Below are positions 18,028 to 25,902 of a stretch of 32,624 bases of DNA, piece by piece. A program made the translations under genes and the position numbers. Within the stretch, counting starts at the first letter, position 1. Each line of letters starts with the position of its first letter. Origin of the DNA: Candidatus Neomarinimicrobiota bacterium (lineage in GTDB: Bacteria > Fidelibacterota > UBA2242 > B5-G15); the NCBI GenBank assembly GCA_017656425.1, contig JACDNV010000023.1:1-32624 (forward strand), written 5' to 3'. The notes under the pieces are model-generated. The model ran no database searches. It had not been told where the DNA came from and saw nothing but the letters and a program-made list of their open reading frames with translations.

Positions 18028-19002
18028 TTAAATATTCCTATATTTTGATGAATATGGATCTGAAATTATCCCATCTTTTAAAACACAATGAATTTCTTTT
18101 AGTCCTTGAGGTACAGTTTTAGTAATTTCAAACCCTAATTCGCTTTTTATCTTAGAAAAATCGACTCTATAATCTCTAGGGTCTTCGTCCTTTTGTACAT
18201 ATTTTATTTTTGCCTCGGGAACAATTTTCATTATCTCCTCTGCAATCATTTTCTTTTGATAATTCTCATTTGTTGCGCCTACTCCATATACATCCTGTTT
18301 CACTTTCTCTTTCGGGCTTTCTAAAACTAATATGCAAGAGCGCACTAAATCTTCAACATGACAATAGGGTCTCCAAAACTGTTCTCCAAATATGATTAAC
18401 TCTTTCCCCAATGTTACATCTCTAATAAATTCGTTAACTGTTAAGTCAAATCGCATTCTTGGTGACAAACCATAAACCGTAGAAAATCTTAAAGCTGTTG
18501 GAATGAAGTCTTTTCTAATTTCGCTTTCTAATAAGTATTTTTCAAATTTTACTTTTAATCGGGCATATAATGATACAGGATTTAGCGGTGATTCTTCATT
18601 AACATATCCATTGCCTTCCATCTTACCATAGATGCTGCAAGTTGAGGCAAAAACGAAATGTTTAACATTTGTATCATCATTACAAAAATCATATAGAAAC
18701 TTTGTAGCCCTCCAATTAATAACTTCAGCTAATTCCGGTTGTTTTGCGCAAGCAGGATCCCCCACAATTGCAGCAAGATGCACAACATCTGTTACATCTG
18801 TTAATGCTTTTTTCACTGTTTGTTCATCTCTCACATCACCTTTAATAAATTCAAAGTTAGGATGGTTATAAATACCTATCAAAGATTCTCCACCAAAAAG
18901 AAGCACATCAAAACCTTTGACGTAATAGCCTCTTTCTAAAAGTTGTCTTACCAAGACACTACCGATATAACCGGCTGCACCAGTAACTAAAATTCTTCTC
19001 AT
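18028..19002 (-). CDS. NAD-dependent nucleotide-sugar epimerase/dehydratase (extended SDR)
   Basis: This 324-residue protein has an N-terminal NAD-binding motif, VTGAAGYIGS (6-15), then GDVRD (55-59), VVHLAAIVGDPAC (73-85), FASTCSIYG (118-126) and the catalytic pair Tyr146/Lys150 in LYARLK. ALRFSTVYG and FWRPYCHVEDLV place it with extended SDRs acting on NDP-sugars. The exact reaction is unresolved. It is not LegB: the FNSWG signature found in the relic just upstream is absent. It precedes the DegT gene by three bases, suggesting a dehydratase/epimerase plus aminotransferase pair for an amino sugar. Confidence 0.85.
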   Translation of the reverse strand: MRRILVTGAAGYIGSVLVRQLLERGYYVKGFDVLLFGGESLIGIYNHPNFEFIKGDVRDEQTVKKALTDVTDVVHLAAIVGDPACAKQPELAEVINWRATKFLYDFCNDDTNVKHFVFASTCSIYGKMEGNGYVNEESPLNPVSLYARLKVKFEKYLLESEIRKDFIPTALRFSTVYGLSPRMRFDLTVNEFIRDVTLGKELIIFGEQFWRPYCHVEDLVRSCILVLESPKEKVKQDVYGVGATNENYQKKMIAEEIMKIVPEAKIKYVQKDEDPRDYRVDFSKIKSELGFEITKTVPQGLKEIHCVLKDGIISDPYSSKYRNI

Positions 19003-19049
19003 ATTTTATTTTCCTAATTACATTTATTAATAATACTATAAAATTACTT

Positions 19050-19298
19050 CTATGTATTATGATGAAAAACGGCATCAACTACCCTCATTGCTTCATAAAC
19101 ACCATTTGGGTCGCGAACATCACCGGGAAATATTTCTATACTTTCTTTGACTTGTTTATCAAAAGTATTAATTCATCCCCAGGAGTTAAATGAATTATAA
19201 TGGACAAATGCTTTCACCTTATATCCAAGTTCGACTAAACGTTCAGCAAGATGACTTCCAATAAACCCACTGGCTCCCGTGACTAGGATTTTTTTCAT
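19050..19298 (-). pseudogene. N-terminal remnant of legB-type NAD-dependent dehydratase
   Basis: From ATG 19298 the reading is KKILVTGASGFIGSHLAERL, then KAFVHYNSFNSWG, an in-frame TGA where LegB has tryptophan, then IEIFPGDVRDPNGVYEAM and VVDAVFH. GxxGxxG, NSFNSWG and GD[IV]RDPNG are a recognisable LegB combination. The homology stops just before the HLAAL block, at about position 19055. The missing middle of about 230 codons is nowhere in the window, but the C-terminal tail is at 12046-12129. Confidence 0.85.
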
Positions 19299-19504
19299 TG
19301 ATTATTTTCCTGTTGCGTTTTACGCTTCTCAATTCTATTATTTCCCATAATCTGCTCCCCTTTTCTTCTTTTTCCTATTTCTATAAATTTACTGTTTGGA
19401 TAGTTCGCTTTTAGTCATTTTTTATCTCTTTTGGAATTCGCAACGTAACAAAAAGTTTTTTTTACTTTAATTAATACGTGGTGCACTTTGCGCACGTTGC
19501 GAGA

Positions 19505-19552
19505 GGTATTATAATCCATTGACGATACATTTATAATACCATTCTTTTTTTC
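19505..19552 (+). terminator. Possible AT-rich hairpin terminator
   Basis: Perfect 10-bp arms GGTATTATAA and TTATAATACC are separated by 16 bases and followed by ATTCTTTTTTTCTT. The stem is AT-rich, so termination strength is doubtful. There is no plus-strand gene for it to end, and it might instead be the end of a lost mobile element. Confidence 0.3.
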
Positions 19553-19617
19553 TTACTCCATCAGGAGATCCTTTTGGGGCAAATTAGCTCTGATGGTTTT
19601 TACCCTCTCACTATAAG

Positions 19618-19802
19618 TACGGCTTCGCCACCTCAGTCACATTGTACTGAGATGGCATAGTAATTAATGAAGTAGAAAGTTTAACTAATTTGATTTATAT
19701 CACCCAACTTTTAGTGTTAAACAACTTACTTCAATTATTGCCACATATTTTTTTAAATCGCGGTAAAATTTATATTTATAATAATATTTATGCAAGAGAA
19801 AA
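19618..19802. repeat. Dispersed ~185-bp repeat, copy 1
   Basis: It starts TACGGCTTCGCCACCTCAGT, forms a hairpin with ACTGAGATGGCATAG, and continues through AGTTTAAC.AATTTGA.TTATATCAC and AAATCG.G.TAAAATTTATAT to TTTATGCAAG. The second copy is at 28867-29015, and copy 1 is longer by an internal stretch of about 35 bases. It is non-coding. Confidence 0.75.
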
Positions 19803-19840
19803 TTTGAAGTTTTATATGCTAGCCCTGAAGGTTCATAGAA

Positions 19841-19898
19841 TTCCTTTAGAGGGTCTCTTTCCCATAGGGATCTCTTCCCCAGAAGGATCTCTACCATG
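19841..19898. repeat. Cluster of mini-hairpin repeat units
   Basis: The segment contains TTCATAGAATTCCTTTAGAGG, cut here into CATAGAATTC and CTTTAGAGG, then TCTCTTTCCCATAGGGA and TCTCTTCCCCAGAAGGA. The small TCCC-ATA-GGGA palindrome is the same kind of unit as in the two insertions at 84-105 and 199-220, and a related cluster lies at 25289-25373. Confidence 0.6.
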
Positions 19899-19961
19899 TT
19901 AATAATCAAGTATTATTTTACAAGGTTAACATTTGGATGCCTCCCACTGGGTTAGTTCTTA

Positions 19962-20022
19962 AAGAACATTTTGTGCGAGAATGGGCTATTTTGTATTGCT
20001 CGTCGGAGCACAAAATGTTCTT
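19962..20022. repeat. 15-bp perfect inverted repeat downstream of the IS110 transposase
   Basis: The arms are AAGAACATTTTGTGC (19962-19976) and GCACAAAATGTTCTT (20008-20022), with a 31-base loop. It lies about 240 bp beyond the transposase stop. It could be part of the non-coding end of the IS, a terminator or an unrelated palindrome. Confidence 0.7.
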
Positions 20023-20262
20023 CTTTTTCTCTACCCATTTTGCTATCCAGGAATCATCGAATATTCTCATGAATCAATCTACCATTCGCGATAGTCTTAT
20101 GGATTACTACCAATCTTGACTTCGCACGCTTACATTCGATTATTTCGGGGCGTTGCAAACTTCGAGAAGAAATAGTCTTTAACCTTTTCAGAGACCCCTT
20201 AGCAATCACTCCGTGATGTTTGATTTCAAGAATATTCTTCATTCCTGTTTTCTTACAATGAC

Positions 20263-21324
20263 TCAACATATTCCAATAACATATGGTTCTTCGTAAAGTA
20301 ATATTCTGCGCACTCTTCGAGCCAGGCTATTTGCTATGGAAATTATAGCCTTTGTCTTTGCTTTTCCATGAGAAACACGATTGAATTTATCAAGCAAAAA
20401 TGGATCACGGCGAATTGCTTGCCAGGATGCCTCAACAAATATATTGCGTAGAATTCGATTTCCCATATGTGTCAATGAACCTCTTCGTATTTGTTCGCCA
20501 CTGGAATGTTCTGAGGGCGATAACCCTATATACGAAATAAACTTATAATAACTTGGAAAACGATTAATATCACCAACTTCTAATATAATTGTCATTGCTG
20601 ATAAAAGACCTATTCCAGGAACTGTTCTTAATAATTTTACCTTAGCCTGATATCTTTCCAATCTAGATAACTCAACGATTATTCGGTCTAACCTGTAAAT
20701 ACTACTTTTGATCTCTTCGTATTCATCCAGCATAAAATTGAATGCCTTATGATAATATTTATCTTCAAATGGAGGAGAACGTAACCACATTATAAAGTCC
20801 TTTGACCAATATCGGTTCCTATTATCTGATAGTCGTATACCATAAAACATTAAATCAGATTTTATCTGATTCTGTATAATCACCTTACGTTTCATAAATT
20901 GTGCCCTTTTCCTGAGTATGCTGCGATGATATACCTCCTCAGATTCCGGAATCCTTATAGCAACCAGATCACCTCTTGCTAGTTCCCTTGCCAATCTACG
21001 ACTATCATTTTTATCTGTCTTTACGCAACTACCCGGTTTAATAGGTATGTTTTGAGGTGACACTATGATAGTTGAAATGCCTATGCCGTTTAGATAATTA
21101 GCAAGCCCATAACCAAAACAACCTGCCTCATAAACAGCCTTAAATTGTGCACCAGGAAAGTGTGCCTTTAATGTTTTCACTAACTTCTCTTTCTCAGGTG
21201 GTGCAACAAAACTCTTGTGTTCACAATGCTTGCTCCTTATCGTAACTGACCATTTTTTTCTATGTAGGTCAATTCCTATGAATAATGTTTGCCCCGTCCA
21301 ATCCTTAATATTACCTTTGTCCAT
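20263..21324 (-). CDS. IS110-family transposase (DEDD, RNA-guided type)
   Basis: This 353-residue protein has the IS110 architecture. The RuvC-like N-domain carries the DEDD tetrad at about Asp19 (FIGIDLHRKKW), Glu66 (YEAGCFGYGL), Asp104 and Asp107 (KTDKNDSRRLA). The C-terminal domain has LLRTVPGIGLLSAMTIILE and IGLSPSEHSSGEQIRRG, containing the candidate nucleophilic serine (Ser274/275), then THMGNRILRNIFVEASW. It is full length and probably active. Members of this family recombine DNA with a bridge RNA encoded in a non-coding end of the element. The element ends lack terminal inverted repeats and I cannot place them. Its RBS is held in a hairpin. Confidence 0.92.
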   Translation of the reverse strand: MDKGNIKDWTGQTLFIGIDLHRKKWSVTIRSKHCEHKSFVAPPEKEKLVKTLKAHFPGAQFKAVYEAGCFGYGLANYLNGIGISTIIVSPQNIPIKPGSCVKTDKNDSRRLARELARGDLVAIRIPESEEVYHRSILRKRAQFMKRKVIIQNQIKSDLMFYGIRLSDNRNRYWSKDFIMWLRSPPFEDKYYHKAFNFMLDEYEEIKSSIYRLDRIIVELSRLERYQAKVKLLRTVPGIGLLSAMTIILEVGDINRFPSYYKFISYIGLSPSEHSSGEQIRRGSLTHMGNRILRNIFVEASWQAIRRDPFLLDKFNRVSHGKAKTKAIISIANSLARRVRRILLYEEPYVIGIC

Positions 21325-21325
21325 T

Positions 21326-21380
21326 GGTAAGCCTCCTTTCGTTTTTTATTTTGAGTATCCTAAAAATAAGGGAGGCTTAC
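21326..21380 (-). promoter_or_regulatory. Hairpin sequestering the transposase ribosome binding site
   Basis: On the coding strand GTAAGCCTCC (21380-21371) can pair with GGAGGCTTAC (21336-21327). The second arm contains the GGAGG Shine-Dalgarno located seven bases before ATG at 21324. Transcripts entering from outside would carry both arms and hide the RBS, whereas a promoter inside the loop would free it. This arrangement is known from other insertion sequences; here it is inferred from complementarity. Confidence 0.6.
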
Positions 21381-21707
21381 TTATTATTAAACATAAAAAC
21401 TTCGAGATGAGATGAGACTGGCTAGCCAGGTGGTAGCAGAACCTTGAACTTCGAAAATTGAGCTTATGGACTTTGAACTTCTACCCTCATTATGCCAAAC
21501 TAACTATGTCTGCAAAGATAAGATACGCTTCTCACAGTGATCTATATAAAATGTAAAAATTACTCCCAATTCCTATAGGGAAATTCATATAAACCTATTT
21601 GAAATCATTGAGTATTATATTATTGAAGAACACATTTTTGATTTTTTGAATAACTTATAAAAACGCTATTTATATTGAGAATTTTAAAAATAAAGAACCT
21701 GTCCAAT
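21381..21707. other. Gene-free spacer
   Basis: It contains GAGATGAGATGAGACTGGC, similar to a stretch at 25378-25400, and a short run of CTTGAACTTCG / ACTTTGAACTTC near 21443-21485. No gene or clear regulatory site is seen. Confidence 0.5.
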
Positions 21708-22463
21708 TTACAAAGATAAATACCTTTTAACCCTTTCTTCAATCCATCTATACGTTATCTTTAAACCTTCTCTCAACGGCATATTCGGTTTCCATCCAAG
21801 TTTTTCCATTATCAATCTATTATCCGAATTCCTCCCTCTAACTCCAGTAGGTCCAGAAATGTGTTTTATCTCAAGTTTTACCCCTGCTATATCCATAACC
21901 ATCTCCGCAAGCTGATTTATTGTTACCATCTCTTCGGACCCAATATTTACAGGACCTGTAAAATCTGATTCCATTAATCTCCTCACACCTTCCAAACACT
22001 CATCTATATACAAAAACGATCTCGTCTGCTTACCATCTCCCCATATTTCTATATACTTCTCTCCTTTTAACTTAGCTGTTGCTACTTTCCTGCATATCGC
22101 TGCTGGAGCTTTCTCCCTACCATCATTCCATGAACCCTCCGGTCCAAATATATTATGAAACCGTGCAATTCTTACATCAAGTCCATAATTCCTATTAAAC
22201 GCTAAATACATCCTCTCACTAAAAAGCTTCTCCCATCCATACTCGCTATCAGGCATCGCAGGATATGCAGATTCCTCTGAACACTTTGGATTCTCCGGAT
22301 CTCTTTGGTTATACTTAGGATAAATACACGCTGAAGAGGAATAAAATACCTTTTTTACCCCGTATTTCACTGCCCAGTTATATGCATTAAAATCTATCAA
22401 TGTAGAGAAATGCATCATATACATATCACTCTTTTTTACAGTAAAGACAAACTGTCTTTCCAC
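21708..22463 (-). pseudogene. GDP-mannose 3,5-epimerase-like SDR lacking its N-terminal NAD-binding domain
   Basis: The open frame of about 250 codons reads YMMHFSTLIDFNAYNWAVKY, KKVFYSSSACIYPKYNQ, YGWEKLFSERMY (the catalytic Tyr/Lys pair) and ARFHNIFGPEGSW. It ends KLGWKPNMPLREGLKITYRW. These blocks match the C-terminal two thirds of GDP-mannose 3,5-epimerases and similar SDRs of about 340 residues. The expected GxxGxxG start (roughly 90 residues) is missing, and the sequence upstream to 22692 does not encode it in any frame I could read. The first dozen residues (MERQFVFTVKK) look unrelated. It is most likely a 5'-truncated relic. Confidence 0.75.
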
Positions 22464-22692
22464 ATTTTTGGTGATAGCTTATATATCTTATTATATCCTA
22501 TATTTATATGCTAGTGGTTCTATAAATTATAGATATTTCAAATCCCTTTCTTTCATACAAAAATCTACTCGCCTAACCTTTTAACCCAATAGCCTACTTA
22601 AAGCCTCATTTTCCATATACCAAAGCCTTTTCTTAATTTTTCTTAACATTAATTTTCCCATCACTATTCTCAAAATTCTACTTTAATATTAT

Positions 22693-23766
22693 TCACAGAT
22701 CCCTATCAATAGAATTTCTATAGTAATCATAAAATTTTTTAATTCCTTCTTTTAAACTTATTCTTGGCTGCCATTTAAATTTTTTAATCCTTGAAATATC
22801 AAGAAGTTTTCTGGGTGTACCATCAGGTTTTGATATATCATACCTTATTTCACCATCAAATCCAACTATTTCTTTTATCATTTCTGCAAATTCTTTTATT
22901 TTTACATCTTTTCCAGTCCCGATATTTATAAATTCTCCAATATCTTCAAAGTTGTATCTATCCATTAAAAATAAACAGGCATTAGCTAAATCATCCACAT
23001 ATAAAAATTCTCTGTAAGCATCTCCTGTTCCCCAGATTAAAACAAAATCCTTTGTTATTCCTATTTTTTCAAGATTTTGAACAATTGAATTCTCATCTTC
23101 TAAATTTATTTTTTTATCTAAGCCAAAGCCAATAGGATATTTTTTCATATCCTTTTTTATACTATCGAAATTTTCTTCTTTTAATAGCTTTGCAAGATGA
23201 AATTTTCTTAATAATGCTGCTGGAACATGGGCTGTTTCTAGATTAAAGTTATCATTTGGACCATAGAGGTTTGTTGGCATAACTGAGATAAAATTTGTTC
23301 CATACTGTTCATTGTAATACTTACAGAGTTTTATTGCTGTTATTTTGGCAATTGCATAAGGTTCATTTGTAGGCTCCAGTTTCCCTGATAAAAGATATTC
23401 TTCTTTCATTGGCTGAGAACAGTTTCTAGGATATATACAAGATGAACCGAGATTGAGCAATTTTTTTACACCAAATTTATAAGCAGAATTTATCACATTA
23501 GCTGCAATCATTATGTTATCATAAATAAACTCAGCGACATAGGTTGAGTTTGCTAAAATGCCCCCGACTTTTGCTGCAGCAAGGAAAACGTACTCAGGCC
23601 TTTCTTTTTCAAAAAATTCCTCTGTATCTTTCTGTCTTCTTAAATCGAGTTCTTTACTGGTCCTAAAAACAAGATTGTTATATCCCTCTTCTTTCAATTT
23701 CCTGACAATAGCAGAACCCACCATTCCTCTGTGCCCGGCAACGTATATTTTTGAGTTTTTATTCAT
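22693..23766 (-). CDS. fcl: GDP-L-fucose synthase (long form)
   Basis: This 357-residue protein begins with YVAGHRGMVGSAIVRKL (NADPH-binding GxxGxxG). It carries FLAAAKVGGILANSTYVAEF, NLGSSCIYPRNCSQP and the catalytic EPYAIAKITAIKLC (Tyr/Lys), followed by MPTNLYGPNDNFN and REFLYVDDLANAC. The insertion between about residues 190 and 230 makes it longer than the ~320-residue E. coli enzyme; long forms are common. It converts GDP-4-keto-6-deoxymannose to GDP-L-fucose, completing the pathway started by the gmd gene 258 bp upstream. Confidence 0.92.
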   Translation of the reverse strand: MNKNSKIYVAGHRGMVGSAIVRKLKEEGYNNLVFRTSKELDLRRQKDTEEFFEKERPEYVFLAAAKVGGILANSTYVAEFIYDNIMIAANVINSAYKFGVKKLLNLGSSCIYPRNCSQPMKEEYLLSGKLEPTNEPYAIAKITAIKLCKYYNEQYGTNFISVMPTNLYGPNDNFNLETAHVPAALLRKFHLAKLLKEENFDSIKKDMKKYPIGFGLDKKINLEDENSIVQNLEKIGITKDFVLIWGTGDAYREFLYVDDLANACLFLMDRYNFEDIGEFINIGTGKDVKIKEFAEMIKEIVGFDGEIRYDISKPDGTPRKLLDISRIKKFKWQPRISLKEGIKKFYDYYRNSIDRDL

Positions 23767-24024
23767 AATGACTCCTTATCAAAGAAATTGTTTTTTTATA
23801 TCCTACAAGATTTTTCATATTGTCATAAATTTTCCGTAAATATTTATAATCCCTATTAATCTTATCATTTGTGAATAATTCAAAACAATCAGGTTTTACT
23901 ATTATCAATTTTTAAAATAAAAATTCTAAAATCTATTTTTGAATTTTTACAAAAAACCAATCCTTCAACTTTTATATATTATTTTTAATAAAAACGTTTA
24001 AACCTATTTCTACCATATTCCTAT

Positions 24025-25155
24025 CTATAATTTCGAAATTCTATGCTCTGTGTAACCAAAGCCTTTTTCTTCTGAAATCTTTATCCCTTCTCCTTGTGGT
24101 TCAAGACCAACTGATTTCATGTCATAATCAACCATAATTTTTATAAGCTCATCAAAAGTTGTTCTTGGTTGCCACCCAAGAACTCTTTTAGCTTTTGTTA
24201 TGTCTGCCAGAAGAAAATCAACTTCTGTCGGGCGAAAATATCTTGGGTCAATTTCAATTATTACATCACCTGTTTTTACGGCAGTTACATTCTTTTTTAC
24301 ACTTTTTACAATACCTCTTTCATTAACTCCCTCTCCCTTCCATTCAATTTCTATCCCCGCATAGGAAAATGCCTTCTCAACAAATTCCCTTACAGAATGG
24401 CTTTCTCCTGTTCCTATAACATAATCATCTGGAGAATCCTGCTGTAAAATCAGCCACATTACTTCAACATATTCAGGAGCAAATCCCCAGTCCCTTTTTG
24501 CTTCTAAATTACCAAGATAGAGTTTTTTCTGTTTTCCTGTAATTATATTAGCTACTGCTCTCGAGATTTTTCTTGTTACAAAAGTTTCACCTCTCCGGGG
24601 GCTTTCATGGTTAAAAAGAATCCCATTACTCGCAAATAAACCGTAACCCTCTCTATAGTTTTTTACCATCCAGTATGCGTATACTTTAGCACAGGCATAT
24701 GGACTTCTTGGCTGAAATGGTGTATCTTCATTCTGTGGTGGTGAGGATGAGCCAAACATTTCACTGCTTGATGCCTGATAAAACTTTGTCTTTATACCGC
24801 TTCTTTTTATTGTTTCTAAGATTCTGGTTGTGCCGAGTGCTGTAATATTTCCTGTATATTCTGGAATATCAAAAGAAACTCTCACATGAGATTGTGCTCC
24901 AAGATGATAAATTTCATCAGGTTTTATGTTGTAAATAACATTTGTAATCTGTTCCCCGTCTGCTAAATCTCCGTAGTGAAGAAAAAACCTTGCTCCTTTT
25001 GTGTGAGGGTCTACATAAATATGGTCAATGCGACTTGTATTAAAGGTACTTGCCCTTCTTATAATTCCATGCACCTCATAACCCTTTGAAAGTAAAAATT
25101 CTGCTAAATAAGATCCATCCTGTCCAGTAATTCCGGTAATTAAAGCTTTTTTCAT
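24025..25155 (-). CDS. gmd: GDP-mannose 4,6-dehydratase
   Basis: The protein is 376 residues, the normal length. The NADP-binding start [18 protein letters not shown] (4-21) is followed by [39 protein letters not shown], the catalytic [10 protein letters not shown] and [32 protein letters not shown] and [13 protein letters not shown] are near-diagnostic for Gmd. It makes GDP-4-keto-6-deoxy-D-mannose in the cytoplasm for L-fucose or related deoxysugars in the surface glycan. Confidence 0.95.
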   Translation of the reverse strand: MKKALITGITGQDGSYLAEFLLSKGYEVHGIIRRASTFNTSRIDHIYVDPHTKGARFFLHYGDLADGEQITNVIYNIKPDEIYHLGAQSHVRVSFDIPEYTGNITALGTTRILETIKRSGIKTKFYQASSSEMFGSSSPPQNEDTPFQPRSPYACAKVYAYWMVKNYREGYGLFASNGILFNHESPRRGETFVTRKISRAVANIITGKQKKLYLGNLEAKRDWGFAPEYVEVMWLILQQDSPDDYVIGTGESHSVREFVEKAFSYAGIEIEWKGEGVNERGIVKSVKKNVTAVKTGDVIIEIDPRYFRPTEVDFLLADITKAKRVLGWQPRTTFDELIKIMVDYDMKSVGLEPQGEGIKISEEKGFGYTEHRISKL

Positions 25156-25239
25156 AATTCAAATCCTTTTTTATTAATTTGATACTTTTTCAATGTTATT
25201 GCGTACAACAATTTAGCGTTCCTGGTAATTTTGTTTAGA

Positions 25240-25437
25240 ATTTTTCTTGCTTGCTGGCTTTCAGGCTATCAAGCTTGCAGGCTTGCCCCGAAGGTTCGAT
25301 AGAACTCCTTCGGAGGGTCCCTTTCCCATAGGTTCATAGAACTCCTTCGGAGTATCTCTTTACCAAAGGGATCTCCTTGAGATGAGACGAGATGAGACAA
25401 GCTGGCCGGCTTGCAGGCTTGTTCGCTTATTAGCTTG
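25240..25437. repeat. Repeat cluster: mini-hairpins and GCTTGCAGGCTTG units
   Basis: At 25289-25373 are units containing ATAGAACTCCTTCGGAG (twice), TCCCTTTCCCATAGG and TCTCTTTACCAAAGGGA. They have the small CTCC-TTC-GGAG and TCCC-ATA-GGGA hairpin pattern seen at 19841-19898 and in the IS256 insertions. Around them are GCTTGCAGGCTTG-type repeats, with related sequence at 25800-25830 on the other side of the four-helix-bundle gene. Confidence 0.6.
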
Positions 25438-25788
25438 TTACCCGCTAATCTTCTTATAAAACCTCCAAAGGAGTTTCCCAAGTTGACTTCTAATACTTTC
25501 CAAATTCTGATAGCTGCTTTCATCAAGGTAACCTAATTTGAAAGAAAAACTTAATAGATATTCCACCTCCGCAAGAGAACCTATAGCTATGTTTACAAAC
25601 CTTGTTAATTCTTTATCGCCTTTTCTTGAATAGCCTTCTACAATATTTGTTGGAATTGATACTGCGGCTCTTCTTAACTGTGAAACTATGCCAAACATCT
25701 CTTCTTTTGGGAATGTTCCTGTGGTCTTATATACTTCATAAGCAAATTCATCTGCCAATTTCCAGACCTTTAAGTTTTTATAGGTCAT
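25438..25788 (-). CDS. Four-helix bundle protein (23S rRNA intervening-sequence protein family)
   Basis: This 116-residue protein starts YKNLKVWKLADEFAYEVYK and carries FGIVSQLRRAAVSIPTNIVEGYSRKG and SLAEVEYLLSFSFKLGYL, the conserved blocks of the S23/IVP-like four-helix bundle family. Members often lie in repetitive accessory DNA or inside 23S rRNA genes; their molecular function is not settled. Here it is bounded on both sides by related GCTTG/GCTAAC-type repeats, as if carried as a cassette. The family assignment is firm. Confidence 0.9.
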   Translation of the reverse strand: MTYKNLKVWKLADEFAYEVYKTTGTFPKEEMFGIVSQLRRAAVSIPTNIVEGYSRKGDKELTRFVNIAIGSLAEVEYLLSFSFKLGYLDESSYQNLESIRSQLGKLLWRFYKKISG

Positions 25789-25864
25789 GATGGATGTGAA
25801 GCTTGTTAGCTAGCAGGCTAACAGGTTTGTATGCTTTTACGCTGGCAAGCTCGCTCGCAATGGA

Positions 25865-25902
25865 ACCTTAAACTATGAACATTGAACTTCGGAACTTATA
25901 AA
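25865..25902. repeat. Short TTGAAC-type repeat at ATPase 3' end
   Basis: It reads AACCTTAAACTATGAACATT then GAACTTCGGAAC, a degenerate form of the right-hand arm of the larger bipartite repeats. It abuts the stop codon of the ATPase gene. Confidence 0.55.

Larger units (their letters stand above)
19299..20262. other. Gene-free stretch with repeats and hairpins
   Basis: No convincing gene is seen. The stretch contains a 10-bp inverted repeat (GGTATTATAA at 19505-19514, TTATAATACC at 19531-19540) followed by T-rich sequence and a longer dispersed repeat at 19618-19802. It also holds a run of mini-hairpin units at 19841-19898 and a 15-bp inverted repeat at 19962-20022. Short open frames are present, for example a 71-codon frame at 20269-20054 that abuts the transposase stop, but none resembles a known protein. 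Confidence 0.6.

Noticed and set aside
20054-20269. 71-codon minus frame downstream of the IS110 transposase
   Set aside because: No family resemblance and no clear RBS; it overlaps the transposase end and probably lies in the non-coding part of the element.
25269-25526. 85-codon minus frame overlapping the four-helix-bundle gene
   Set aside because: It runs out of frame through the end of that gene and into the mini-hairpin repeats; its LWERDP.KEFY peptide recurs at the other repeat cluster and is repeat-derived.
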